Assembly (NCBI GenBank): GCA_002708825.1
Contig: PAPF01000012.1
Location: forward strand, 1-64,000
Origin: Phyllobacteriaceae bacterium
Lineage (GTDB): Bacteria > Pseudomonadota > Alphaproteobacteria > Rhizobiales > Rhizobiaceae
Direction: 5' to 3'
DNA length: 64,000 nt
A program made the translations under genes and the position numbers. Positions 44,309-53,021 of the stretch are shown here, piece after piece. The notes under the pieces are model-generated. The model saw nothing but the letters and a program-made list of their open reading frames with translations, searched no databases and was not told the origin of the DNA. Positions within the stretch are counted from its first letter, which is position 1. Each line of letters starts with the position of its first letter.

Positions 44309-45505
44309 ATGAAGACAGGATTAATCCGGGTGGTCCGCCGCATGGCCGTGCTGGTGGCACTGGCGGCTCTGGCCGGTTGCCAGGGCGTGCCCGAGGGCAT
44401 GCCCCTGCCGGACGCCACGGCACCCGTTGCACCGGCACCGGCCGCGCTGCCGCCGGCTACAGGCGAGGTGATCGGCGCCGGACCGGTCCGTGTCGCCATG
44501 CTCCTGCCGATGACGGCGCCGGGCAATGCCGGCAAGGTGGCCAAGGGTATCCGCAATGCCGCCGCCCTGGCGATCCAGGATTTTCCCGGCACGGTCGAAC
44601 TGGTGGTCAAGGACACCGCCGGTATCGCCACCACGGCCACCGACGCGGCCGCCGAGGCCCATGCCGAAGGCGCGGCTGTCGTGCTTGGCCCGCTGTTTTC
44701 GGGAAATGTCTCTGCCGTCAGCGGCGTGCTGGAGCCGCGCGGGCGAACCATGATCGCCTTTTCCTCCGATGCCGGTGTCGCCAGGCGCGGCGTCTATCTC
44801 AATTCCTTCCTGCCTGGCGACATCGCCCGGCGGACCCTGGACCATGCCTTGATGCAGGGCGTACGCCGCGTGACGGCCATCGTGCCGGACGGCGCGTTCG
44901 GGCAACTCGTCGAGCGCGAGGCGCGCGAGGCACTGGAAGCCGGCGGTGGCACGCTCGTGGGAACCGTTCGTTATGCCTATGACGACGCTTCCGTCGCAAA
45001 GGCCGTGGCCGATGCCTTGCCGCTGATCGGCGAATCCGATGCCATTCTCCTGCCCGATGGCGGCAACACGCCGGGGGTCTTTGCCCGCCAGTTGCGCGAG
45101 GCCGGTGCCGACCTGTCGGGCAAGCGGTTTCTCGGATCGGGCCAGTGGGCCGATGCCAACCTGACCGACCCGGCCTTTGCCGGCGCATGGTATGCCGACC
45201 TCGACCAGACCCGCCTTGCCGGTTTCGCCACCCGCTACGAGCAGGCCTATGGCGAAAGGCCGGTTCCCAACATGGCACTCGGCTACGATACCGTGGCCCT
45301 TGTCGCGGGCCTTGTGAAGAATGGCGGGGCGCAGGCGCTTGCCCAGGCAAACCTGGAGGCGCCGGGCGGCTACAACGGCTATGCCGGCCTGTTCCGCCTT
45401 CGCCCGGATGGCCGCAACGAGCGCGGATACGCGGTCTACGAGATCCGCGAAGGCCGGCCGCAGGTCGTCAGCCCGGCGCCGCGTTCCTTCTCGCCGGGTT
45501 TCTGA
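44309..45505 (+). CDS. LpoA-like penicillin-binding protein activator lipoprotein
   Basis: 398 aa. Lipobox LAGC with Cys24, then a Pro/Ala-rich linker. The remainder is a periplasmic-binding-protein fold of the LpoA C-terminal/ABC amino-acid-binding type (VRVAMLLPMTAPGNAGKVAKGIRNAAALA, then GPLFSGNVSAVSG). E. coli LpoA activates PBP1a; this single-domain form is common in alphaproteobacteria and its partner is untested. A PBP1A gene is at 61296. Confidence 0.85.
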   Translation: MKTGLIRVVRRMAVLVALAALAGCQGVPEGMPLPDATAPVAPAPAALPPATGEVIGAGPVRVAMLLPMTAPGNAGKVAKGIRNAAALAIQDFPGTVELVVKDTAGIATTATDAAAEAHAEGAAVVLGPLFSGNVSAVSGVLEPRGRTMIAFSSDAGVARRGVYLNSFLPGDIARRTLDHALMQGVRRVTAIVPDGAFGQLVEREAREALEAGGGTLVGTVRYAYDDASVAKAVADALPLIGESDAILLPDGGNTPGVFARQLREAGADLSGKRFLGSGQWADANLTDPAFAGAWYADLDQTRLAGFATRYEQAYGERPVPNMALGYDTVALVAGLVKNGGAQALAQANLEAPGGYNGYAGLFRLRPDGRNERGYAVYEIREGRPQVVSPAPRSFSPGF

Positions 45506-45515
45506 TCCCGAGCGG

Positions 45516-46856
45516 TCAGGCGAGCATGTGGGCCATCAGCGCGCGAAGCTGCGCCGGCTTGACCGGCTTGCGCATCACTTCCATGTGCGCGCTGCGCGCC
45601 ACCTGGGCCAGGTCCTCGGAAAAGTCCGCCGTGGTGATCAGCGCCGGAACCGCCTTGCGCGTCACGCGCCGCGCCTCCGTGATCGCCTCCGTGCCGAGAT
45701 CGCCATGGTCGAGGTGCTGGTCGGCGATGATGATGTCCGGATCGAACCCGCCGTCCTCGACATGGGCGAGGATCTCCGCCACGCAGGCTCCGTCGCGCAC
45801 CTCGCAGCCCCAGCGTTGCAGCAGGACCAGCATGGCCCGGCGCACCCCGGCATCGTTTTCCACCAGCAGCACGCGCGCACCATCGAGGCCGTAGGCGCGC
45901 GGCCTGTCCGGTTCGCCCGAGCCCGCCGGTGTCGCCGGTTCGCTCTGTATCCGGACCGCGGCCGGCGCCATCAGCCGGAACACCGTTCCCTTGCCGACAA
46001 CGGATGTGAACTGAAGCGGGTGGTCGAGCGCGGCGACCATGCGCTTGACGATGGACAGGCCGAGCCCCAGTCCGCCCGAACCGTCGTCCGACAGGTCCGG
46101 ACCGCGATGGAACTCCTCGAATACCGCGTCGAACTCGTCCTCCGGAATGCCGGTCCCGGTATCGATCACGTCGACCCGAACCTGGTCGCCACGCGGCCGG
46201 GCGGCGACGAAAACGCCGCCGCTGCGGGTGTAGCGGATGGCGTTGGAGACGATGTTCTGCAGGATCCGCCGATACATGCCCTGGTCCGAGAGCACCGCCA
46301 GCCGTGTCGGCCGGAAGCGTAGCCGCAGCCCCTTGCGCTCCGCCAGGGGCGCGAAATCCGATTGCAGGGACTGGAACAAGGTGTCGAGCGGCACCTGCCT
46401 GATCTCCGGCCGGACGACCCCTGCATCGAGCTTGGAAATGTCGAGCAGGGTACGCAGCAGTTCCTCCATCGTCTCGAGCGAGCGCTCCACCTGCCGGGCC
46501 AGCGTCTGGCCTTCCCCGCTTGTCTGGATGTCGGAGAGCGCGGAGACGGAAAGCCGCGCCGCGTTGAGCGGCTGCAGCACGTCATGGCTGGCCGCCGCCA
46601 GGAATCGCGTCTTGGAGAGGTTGGCGATCTCGGCTGCCTCCTTGGCCTGCACGAGGTCCTGGTTCGTCTTTTCCAGCCGGCGCAGCGTGGCGCGCAGTTC
46701 CTCCGTGCGTGCGCGGATGCGTCCTTCCAGGTTGATGGCCGTCTGGAACAGCGAGAAGGCGTTGCCCTGCTGGTCCATCGATTGCTCGACGCGCGACATC
46801 AGCGCCTGGTTGATGCGCCGCAGCCGTTCAATGTCGTCGATCTCGTTGATGTTCAT
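45516..46856 (-). CDS. hybrid histidine kinase, NahK-like
   Basis: 446 aa from the ATG at 46856, 10 bp after the FIST gene stop. An N-terminal coiled coil (~5-80) has no transmembrane segment or PAS. The HisKA box is ASHDVLQPLNAARL with His91, the H-box type of the NahK/ErcS group. HATPase_c (~185-297) has N-box NIVSNAIRYT and DTGTGIPEDE. The receiver domain (~327-446) has D379 as phospho-acceptor and K430. It is probably controlled directly by the NosP-like protein encoded just before it, and passes phosphate to an unlinked response regulator. Confidence 0.9.
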   Translation of the reverse strand: MNINEIDDIERLRRINQALMSRVEQSMDQQGNAFSLFQTAINLEGRIRARTEELRATLRRLEKTNQDLVQAKEAAEIANLSKTRFLAAASHDVLQPLNAARLSVSALSDIQTSGEGQTLARQVERSLETMEELLRTLLDISKLDAGVVRPEIRQVPLDTLFQSLQSDFAPLAERKGLRLRFRPTRLAVLSDQGMYRRILQNIVSNAIRYTRSGGVFVAARPRGDQVRVDVIDTGTGIPEDEFDAVFEEFHRGPDLSDDGSGGLGLGLSIVKRMVAALDHPLQFTSVVGKGTVFRLMAPAAVRIQSEPATPAGSGEPDRPRAYGLDGARVLLVENDAGVRRAMLVLLQRWGCEVRDGACVAEILAHVEDGGFDPDIIIADQHLDHGDLGTEAITEARRVTRKAVPALITTADFSEDLAQVARSAHMEVMRKPVKPAQLRALMAHMLA

Positions 46857-46866
46857 CGCCGGCGGC

Positions 46867-48003
46867 CTATTCGGCGGCTTCGCGCATCGCCCCGAAGGCC
46901 ACGCCCGTGAAGGTCTGGTTGAGATGCATGGAGCGGAACTGTTCGCCATAGGTGGCGAAACCGATGACGTTGTTGGACCGGTAGAGTTCGGACACGTCGC
47001 GGATGATCTGCCGGTTCTGCGCATCGAGGCGGCGGTGGGTGCACTCGAAGCCGAGCACAACGTCGATGCCGTCCAGTTGCTTGGCCACGTCGCTCAAGGC
47101 CTGGCGCGTCGTTTCCACCATGCCCGTCGGTTCGGCCACTGTCAGCACCACGCCGTCGTCGATGGCGCAGAAGAAGGAAAGCGAGCCGTCCTCGTTCACC
47201 TTCTGGATCGAGCGGCAGTAATATTCGCCGCCCACGCGCACCACGACCGGATGCGTGGCGAAGGACAAAGGCGAAAGCGATTCCGGGTCCATGCCGATGG
47301 CCTGTGCATATTCGGAAGCCGCCGGGGCCGCATTCAGTTCGTGCACGATACGGTGATCGGGATCCGAGGCCGTGACGACCAGTTTCTTCTGCGTAGGCAC
47401 GAAATTGTCGGTCTTGAAGATATGGAAGGGGACGTCGGTCGCCACCAGCGCGATGACCGCCGCCCGTTTGTGGGCGCGGCCCTCGTGAATGATCGTGGTC
47501 TCCTGGAAATTGAGATCGTCGCCGGCCGAACCGCCGATCAGCGGAATGTCGTCGAGCCCCCAGTGGATGGCGGAGGTCACCGCTTCCTCGGCATAGCACA
47601 TGCCGTCGATCAGGCAGACGGCGAAGGTGCGCGCATCCTTCGGCTTGTCAGCCTGCAGCAGCGCATGGCGCGCCATTTCCACCCGGGCGGTGATGCTCTC
47701 CATGCCGGCATTGGTCACGTCCTCGATGAGGGTCGTGACGACGGTGAAATGGCGCGCCGGCAGCAGCATCGCGATGGCCTGCCCGTCCTGCAAGCCGTCC
47801 GGCGTGATTTCGCCCGCCGTAGTGCAGCAGGCATGGGCCACGCCGGGCGCGATGCGGCAAAGGGCTGCGGCGAGTTCGCGGGCCGGGAACAGGCGCGGCG
47901 AATGGAAGATGAACGTAAAGGCGCCGCCCATTGCCTTGGCTTCGGCGGCGATCGCCTCGCAGAAGGCGTCCGGATGGCCGCCTGTCTCGGCAAGCGCCAC
48001 CAT
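46867..48003 (-). CDS. nosP: NosP-like FIST-domain nitric oxide sensor
   Basis: 378 aa from the ATG at 48003. FIST_N and FIST_C domains are recognisable: CCTTAGEITPDG (~59), LIGGSAGDD (~155), KKLVVTASDP (~207), and the C-terminal FATYGEQFRSMHLNQTFTGVAFG. It resembles Pseudomonas aeruginosa NosP, a haem protein that senses NO and controls the kinase NahK encoded beside it. Gene order and spacing are the same here. The start is uncertain: the frame stays open upstream, and a good GGGAGGA lies at a distance suited to a CTG about 40 bp before this ATG. Confidence 0.88.
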   Translation of the reverse strand: MVALAETGGHPDAFCEAIAAEAKAMGGAFTFIFHSPRLFPARELAAALCRIAPGVAHACCTTAGEITPDGLQDGQAIAMLLPARHFTVVTTLIEDVTNAGMESITARVEMARHALLQADKPKDARTFAVCLIDGMCYAEEAVTSAIHWGLDDIPLIGGSAGDDLNFQETTIIHEGRAHKRAAVIALVATDVPFHIFKTDNFVPTQKKLVVTASDPDHRIVHELNAAPAASEYAQAIGMDPESLSPLSFATHPVVVRVGGEYYCRSIQKVNEDGSLSFFCAIDDGVVLTVAEPTGMVETTRQALSDVAKQLDGIDVVLGFECTHRRLDAQNRQIIRDVSELYRSNNVIGFATYGEQFRSMHLNQTFTGVAFGAMREAAE

Positions 48004-48365
48004 CCCGCATGAATAGGGGCTGCGTGTCAGCGTCAGGGCCTTGTTCCTCCCGCGCCGCGACCTTTCCTCTGCCGGTGCCGCGCTTGTTCTGCATTATGCT
48101 TGGGGAAATTCACCAACGCAACAGCACTCCGCCGGCCTCCGCCTGCCTTGCCCTTGCGACCGAAAGTACAATACCGCCCCGTGGACCGTGACGGCATTGT
48201 TTCCGCGAAGGGTATGGAGGGCCTTGCAGGGAGAGCCGCGCATGTGTGCGGGCCCGGCGTCCGGTCAGGGACCATTCGCCCGAATCGATGACGCGGGCTT
48301 GAAAGCCTGACGTTTTCCGTAAATCCTGCCATGTGCAATGCATGGTTCCTTGGGAGGAGGACTTG
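48004..48365. other. divergent intergenic region, nosP-kinase operon and cox operon
   Basis: About 360 bp without a convincing gene. The short antisense frames here lack family patterns. It should hold the promoters of both operons. I see no clear consensus boxes; AATACC at about 48172 is a weak -10 candidate. A GGGAGGAGGA ribosome site for coxS ends the stretch. Confidence 0.5.
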
Positions 48366-48854
48366 ATGTCTGAAGTATCGATGACCGTGAATGGCCGGAA
48401 GGTGTCCGGCCAGTGCGAGGACCGCACGCTCCTGGTGCATTTCCTGCGCGACAACCTTGGCCTGACGGGCACCCATGTCGGCTGCGACACGTCCCAGTGC
48501 GGCGCCTGCGTCGTCCATGTCGACGGCAAGGCGGTGAAATCCTGCACCATGCTGGCCGCCCAGGCCAGCGGCTCCGACGTGGTGACCATCGAGGGTCTGG
48601 CCGGCGCGGGCGACCTGACCCCGGTCCAGGCAGCCTTCAAGGAGCATCACGGCCTTCAATGCGGCTTCTGCACGCCGGGCATGATCATGGCCGCCACCGA
48701 CATGATCAACCGCTACGGCCCCGGCAATCTCGACGAGAAGACGGTCCGCGCCGAGCTGGAAGGCAACATCTGCCGCTGCACGGGCTATCACAACATCGTC
48801 AAGGCCATTCTTGCGGCCTCCGATGAAATGGCCAAGGGCGCCGCGGCGGCCTGA
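48366..48854 (+). CDS. coxS: form II CO dehydrogenase-like small subunit, two [2Fe-2S] clusters
   Basis: 162 aa from the ATG at 48366. The N-terminal plant-type cluster ligands are Cys40, 45, 48 and 60 ([14 protein letters not shown]...SC). The C-terminal four-helix cluster has CGFCTPGM and CRCTGYHN. It carries electrons from the molybdenum subunit to the FAD subunit. First gene of the S-L-M operon. Confidence 0.93.
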   Translation: MSEVSMTVNGRKVSGQCEDRTLLVHFLRDNLGLTGTHVGCDTSQCGACVVHVDGKAVKSCTMLAAQASGSDVVTIEGLAGAGDLTPVQAAFKEHHGLQCGFCTPGMIMAATDMINRYGPGNLDEKTVRAELEGNICRCTGYHNIVKAILAASDEMAKGAAAA

Positions 48855-48863
48855 AACGGGCAA

Positions 48864-48990
48864 ATGGCGAATTAGCGAATAGCGAACAGGGAGCGGCGAA
48901 TAGGGGAAGACGCAATTGACCGGACGGTGTGCCGAGAGAGAACCCTCTCACCCGCTGTTCGACATGCGTGACCCGCTATTCGCTCCCGTA
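48864..48990. repeat. extragenic palindromic repeat between coxS and coxL
   Basis: The 156-bp gap holds four near-copies of GCGAAT/GCGAAC in the left part (48867-48902). Inverted partners lie in the right part: CGAACAG with CTGTTCG, and GGGAGC/GAATAG with CTATTCGCTCCC (48974-48986). The two arms can fold into a long imperfect hairpin around a GAGAG...CTCTC core. It lies inside the operon and resembles the short intergenic palindromes found in rhizobia. Confidence 0.65.
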
Positions 48991-49010
48991 CAGGCGGAGG
49001 AGCTTGAAAA

Positions 49011-51353
49011 ATGGGTATGGAAGGCATCGGCGCACGTGTTGCGCGCAAGGAAGACAAGCGGTTCATCACGGGTGCGGGCCGCTACACCGATGACATGAGC
49101 GTTCCGGGCATGAAATACGCGGCTTTCGTCCGCAGCCCGCATGCCCATGCGAAGATCGCTTCGATCGATACGTCGGCTGCGGAAGGCATGCCGGGCGTCA
49201 TCGGTGTTCTCACCGGCAAGCAGCTCAAGGCTGACGGCATCGGCAACCTGATCTGCGGCTGGATGATCCACTCCAAGGACGGCACCCCGATGAAGATGGG
49301 CGCCTGGGAGCCCATGGCCACCTCGACGGTTCGCTATGTGGGCGATGCGGTTGCCATCGTCGTCGCCGAGACGCGCGGCCAGGCCCGCGACGCGGCCGAG
49401 GCGGTCAACGTCGAATACGAGGAACTGCCCGCGGTCATCCACGCGGTGGATGCGCTCAAGCCGGGTGCGCCGCAGATCCATCCGGAAGCCGAGGGCAACC
49501 TGATCTACGACTGGGAAATCGGCGACGAGAGCGCGGCCGACAAGGCGATTGCCGAGGCCGCCCACGTCACCGAGATCGAGATCCTCAACAACCGCCTGTC
49601 GCCCAACCCGATGGAGCCGCGCGCCACGCTCGGCGTCTATGACAAGGCCGAGGATCATTACACCTGCTGGACGACCTCGCAGAACCCGCATGTCGCCCGC
49701 CTTGTCATGAGCGCCTTCTACAATGTCGCGCCGGAGAACAAGCTGCGCGTGATCGCGCCCGATGTCGGCGGCGGCTTTGGCGCCAAGATCTACATCTATC
49801 CCGAGGAGATCATCTGCCTCTGGGCGTCCAAGCGCACCGGGGTGCCGGTCAAGTGGACGGCCGACCGCACCGAGGCGTTCATGACGGACGCCCATGGCCG
49901 CGACCATGTCTCCAAGGTCAAGATGGCCTTCGACAAGGACAACCGCATGACCGGCCTCAAGGTCGAGACGGTCGCCAATCTGGGCGCCTACATGTCGCTC
50001 TTCTCGTCCTCGGTCCCGACCTATCTCTACGCCACGCTGCTGTCGGGCCAGTATGCGATCCCGGCCATCCACTGCAACGTGAAGACGGCCTACACCAACA
50101 CCGTGCCGGTCGACGCCTATCGCGGCGCCGGCCGCCCGGAAGCCACCTACCTGCTGGAGCGGACCGTGGAAACGGCGGCACGCGAACTGGGTGTCGACCC
50201 GGCCGAACTGCGCCGCATCAACTTCATCCGCGAGTTCCCGTACCAGACGCCGGTCATCATGTGCTATGACACCGGCGACTTCGAGGCCACGCTGAACGCC
50301 GCCATGGAAGCCATCGACTACAAGGGCTTCGAGGCGCGCAAGGCCGAAAGCGCGAAGAACGGCAAGCTGCGCGGCATCGGCATGAGCTGCTACATCGAGG
50401 CCTGCGGCATCGCGCCGTCGGCGGCGGTCGGCTCGCTCGGCGCCGGCGTCGGCCTGTGGGAGTCCGCCGAGGTGCGGGTGAATGCGGTCGGCACCATCGA
50501 GGTGCTCACCGGTTCTCACAGCCACGGCCAGGGCCATGAGACGACCTTCGCCCAGCTTGTCAACGAACGCCTCGGCGTGCCCATCGACAGCGTTTCCATC
50601 GTCCATGGCGATACCGACAAGGTGCAGATGGGCATGGGCACCTACGGCTCGCGCTCCGGCGCGGTCGGCATGTCCGCCATCGTCAAGGCGCTCGACAAGG
50701 TGGAGAGCAAGGCCAAGAAGATCGCGGCCCACCTGCTGGAGGCCGACGAGGGCGACATCGTCATCGAGAACGGTGAACTCAAGGTGGCCGGCACGGACAA
50801 GTCGGTGCCATGGTTCCAGATGGCGCTGGCCGCCTATACGGCCCACAACCTGCCCGAAGGCATGGAGCCCGGCCTGAAGGAAACCGCCTTCTACGATCCG
50901 ACCAACTTCACCTTCCCCGGCGGCTGCTACATTGCCGAGGTCGAGGTGGATCCGGAAACCGGCAAGACCGAGGTCCTTCGCTTCGTCGCCGCCGACGATT
51001 TCGGAAACATCATCAACCCGATGATCGTCGAGGGCCAGGTGCATGGCGGCCTGACCCAGGGCATCGGCCAGGCGCTTCTGGAGGGTGTCGTCTATGACGA
51101 GAGCGGCCAGCTTCTGACCGCGTCCTACCAGGACTACTGCATGCCGCGCGCCGACGACGTGCCCTCCTTCGAGGTCTCGCACCACATCACCCCGTGCCCG
51201 GGCAATCCGCTCGGCATCAAGGGTTGTGGCGAGGCGGGCGCCATCGGCTCGCCGCCGGCTATCATCAACGCGATCACCAACGCGATCGGCAACAACAGCC
51301 TGACCATGCCGGCCACGCCGCAGAAGGTCTGGGCCGCCAGCAACGCCAAGTGA
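49011..51353 (+). CDS. coxL: form II CO dehydrogenase-like large (molybdopterin) subunit
   Basis: 780 aa. N-terminal GMEGIGARVARKEDKRFITGAGRYTDD, and the molybdenum-cofactor regions GGGFGAKIYIYPEE (~250) and GHETTFAQ. The active-site loop is VDAYRGAGRPEATY (~367), the form II signature AYRGAGR; true CO dehydrogenase (form I) has AYxCSFR. Form II enzymes have weak or no proven CO activity, and the real substrate may differ. GGAGG precedes the start. Confidence 0.93.
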   Translation: MGMEGIGARVARKEDKRFITGAGRYTDDMSVPGMKYAAFVRSPHAHAKIASIDTSAAEGMPGVIGVLTGKQLKADGIGNLICGWMIHSKDGTPMKMGAWEPMATSTVRYVGDAVAIVVAETRGQARDAAEAVNVEYEELPAVIHAVDALKPGAPQIHPEAEGNLIYDWEIGDESAADKAIAEAAHVTEIEILNNRLSPNPMEPRATLGVYDKAEDHYTCWTTSQNPHVARLVMSAFYNVAPENKLRVIAPDVGGGFGAKIYIYPEEIICLWASKRTGVPVKWTADRTEAFMTDAHGRDHVSKVKMAFDKDNRMTGLKVETVANLGAYMSLFSSSVPTYLYATLLSGQYAIPAIHCNVKTAYTNTVPVDAYRGAGRPEATYLLERTVETAARELGVDPAELRRINFIREFPYQTPVIMCYDTGDFEATLNAAMEAIDYKGFEARKAESAKNGKLRGIGMSCYIEACGIAPSAAVGSLGAGVGLWESAEVRVNAVGTIEVLTGSHSHGQGHETTFAQLVNERLGVPIDSVSIVHGDTDKVQMGMGTYGSRSGAVGMSAIVKALDKVESKAKKIAAHLLEADEGDIVIENGELKVAGTDKSVPWFQMALAAYTAHNLPEGMEPGLKETAFYDPTNFTFPGGCYIAEVEVDPETGKTEVLRFVAADDFGNIINPMIVEGQVHGGLTQGIGQALLEGVVYDESGQLLTASYQDYCMPRADDVPSFEVSHHITPCPGNPLGIKGCGEAGAIGSPPAIINAITNAIGNNSLTMPATPQKVWAASNAK

Positions 51354-51368
51354 CCGGAAGCGGGACGG

Positions 51369-51400
51369 GCCTGCGCCCCGGCGATGCCGGGCGCGCAGGC
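51369..51400 (+). other. strong intra-operon hairpin between coxL and coxM
   Basis: GCCTGCGC-CCCGGC, loop GAT, GCCGGG-CGCGCAGGC forms a nearly perfect stem of about 14 bp without a T-run. It could be an RNA processing or stability element between the two coding sequences rather than a terminator. Confidence 0.6.
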
Positions 51401-51439
51401 GGACCGCCCGCCTGATGCAGTCAGAAGGACAAGAGATCC

Positions 51440-52234
51440 ATGTACAACACCACCTATCACCGTGCGTCCTCGGCCGATGAAGCAGCAAACCTTGCAGGTT
51501 CGGCGGCCGAAGCGAAGTATGTCGCCGGCGGCCAGACGCCGATCCCGGCCATGAAGACGCGCCTTGCCGCGCCGGAGAACCTGATCGACCTGCGCCATGC
51601 CGGCATGTCGGGCATCTCGCAGGACGGCGACACGCTCACCATCGGCGCCACCACCACCCACGCGGAAGTGGCCGGCTCGGAGACCGTGAAGAAGGCCTGC
51701 CCGGGCCTTGCCAGTCTCGCTTCCCATATCGGCGATCCGCATGTGCGCCACATGGGCACGATCGGCGGCTCGATCGCCAACAACGACCCGGCGGCGGACT
51801 ACCCTTCGGCCATGGTGGCCCTCGGTGCGACCATTGTCACCGACAAGCGCGAGATCGCGGCTGACGACTTCTTCACCGGCCTGTTCGAGACGGCTCTGGA
51901 AGAGGGCGAACTGGTCAAGGCGGTCAAGGTGCCGGCCTGCGCCGCGTCCGGCTATGCGAAGTTTGCGAACCCGGCATCGCGCTACGCCATGACCGGCGTT
52001 TTCGTGGCGAAGCATGGCGACGGGGTGCGCGTCGCGGTCACCGGTGCCGGATCGGACGGCGTGTTCCGCTGGTCCGAGGCCGAACAGGCATTGTCGTCGA
52101 ACTTCTCGGCCGATGCCGTTTCCGGGCTCAAGGCCGATGCCTCGGCCCTGATGAGCGACATTCACGCTTCGGCCGATTATCGCGCCAACCTGGTTGCCGT
52201 CATGACGGCCCGCGCGGTGCGCGCCATCGGCTGA
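51440..52234 (+). CDS. coxM: form II CO dehydrogenase-like medium (FAD) subunit
   Basis: 264 aa. The FAD site is AGGQTPIPAMKTRLA (~32-46), and IGDPHVRHMGTIGGSIANNDPAADYP (~97-122) is the typical second FAD motif. It passes electrons on, probably to the quinone pool. Last gene of coxSLM. The accessory genes coxD-coxG, often clustered with form I operons, are not nearby. Confidence 0.93.
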   Translation: MYNTTYHRASSADEAANLAGSAAEAKYVAGGQTPIPAMKTRLAAPENLIDLRHAGMSGISQDGDTLTIGATTTHAEVAGSETVKKACPGLASLASHIGDPHVRHMGTIGGSIANNDPAADYPSAMVALGATIVTDKREIAADDFFTGLFETALEEGELVKAVKVPACAASGYAKFANPASRYAMTGVFVAKHGDGVRVAVTGAGSDGVFRWSEAEQALSSNFSADAVSGLKADASALMSDIHASADYRANLVAVMTARAVRAIG

Positions 52235-52262
52235 GCAGCGAACAAGGCTCGATCACATTGAG

Positions 52263-52292
52263 CGGCGGCGCCCCGGGCGCCGCCGTTTCTGT
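52263..52292 (+). terminator. terminator after coxM
   Basis: GGCGGCGCC and GGCGCCGCC form a stem of about 9 bp with a short loop, followed by GTTTCTGTT. It separates the cox operon from the downstream small genes. Confidence 0.7.
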
Positions 52293-52363
52293 TCAGGCTG
52301 AACGAATCCCGGTGGCCGGCGTTGTTCCTGCGAACCGATCAACCGGGAAATGGAGTTTCAGTC

Positions 52364-52738
52364 ATGCCGCTGTTCGAAAAGGGGCCTGTGCTCGCCGGGA
52401 ATGCCGCTATTGGCGGCGATGGCGATTCGCCGGGCATCGCCCAGGACATCACGCTGGACGACATACGTGCCATCGCCTTTTCCTCGGAACCGCTCGAGCA
52501 GCGCCGCGAGGAATTGAAGCGGATCCGCGAAGCGCTGAACGCCCGTGACCACGCCGACCGCGGTCATGAATTCGATCCGCTTCTGTCCGAACTGGACCGG
52601 ATCGAGGCCGAACTCGACCCTGGCCTTTCAGGCGTCGAGGGCGACGGCGAGGCGGGGATGGACCCGGAGGAACGCTTCGATGCCATGGCACCCGACGAGG
52701 TCGAAGATTTCGCCCGCCGCAAGAGCCGGGAGGGCTGA
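52364..52738 (+). CDS. acidic helical protein, unknown function
   Basis: 124 aa from the ATG at 52364 with GGAG upstream. It is rich in Asp and Glu, with charged helices (ELKRIREALNARDHADRGHEFDPLLSELDRIEAELD). No membrane segment or signal. It is followed after 3 bp by the SAP/Rho_N-like gene, so the two are likely co-expressed. No family recognised. Confidence 0.65.
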   Translation: MPLFEKGPVLAGNAAIGGDGDSPGIAQDITLDDIRAIAFSSEPLEQRREELKRIREALNARDHADRGHEFDPLLSELDRIEAELDPGLSGVEGDGEAGMDPEERFDAMAPDEVEDFARRKSREG

Positions 52739-52741
52739 GCC

Positions 52742-53002
52742 ATGGCCAGGGATCACGGACCTGCCGTCAAAGACGACGAGACCTATGAAGAACTGCGCGG
52801 ACAGGGCTATTCCAAGTCCAAGGCAGCTGCCATTGCGAATGCCAGGGCCAACCCGTCCATGAATCCGTCGCGAAAGGGCGGCAAGGCCGCGCCATATGAG
52901 GATTGGACGCGGGACGAGCTCTACGCCCGTGCCCGCGAACTCGACATCAGCGGCCGGTCATCCATGAACAAGGATCAACTGATCGAGGCCCTGCGCGGCT
53001 GA
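52742..53002 (+). CDS. small protein with C-terminal Rho_N/SAP-like helix-extended-loop domain
   Basis: 86 aa. The N-terminal part has YEELRGQGYSKSKAAAIANARAN (~15-37), a basic helix seen in small proteins of this type. The C-terminal WTRDELYARARELDISGRSSMNKDQLIEALR (~55-85) matches the Rho N-terminal/SAP nucleic-acid-binding fold. Similar proteins occur near DNA-end-joining or stress genes in other bacteria; no such gene is seen here. Confidence 0.75.
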   Translation: MARDHGPAVKDDETYEELRGQGYSKSKAAAIANARANPSMNPSRKGGKAAPYEDWTRDELYARARELDISGRSSMNKDQLIEALRG

Positions 53003-53021
53003 CCGCAACCCGCTTGCGGTG

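Noticed and set aside
48948-51488. 846-codon open frame on the minus strand
   Set aside because: It lies entirely opposite coxL, has no family pattern, and arises from the high-GC codon bias of the real gene.
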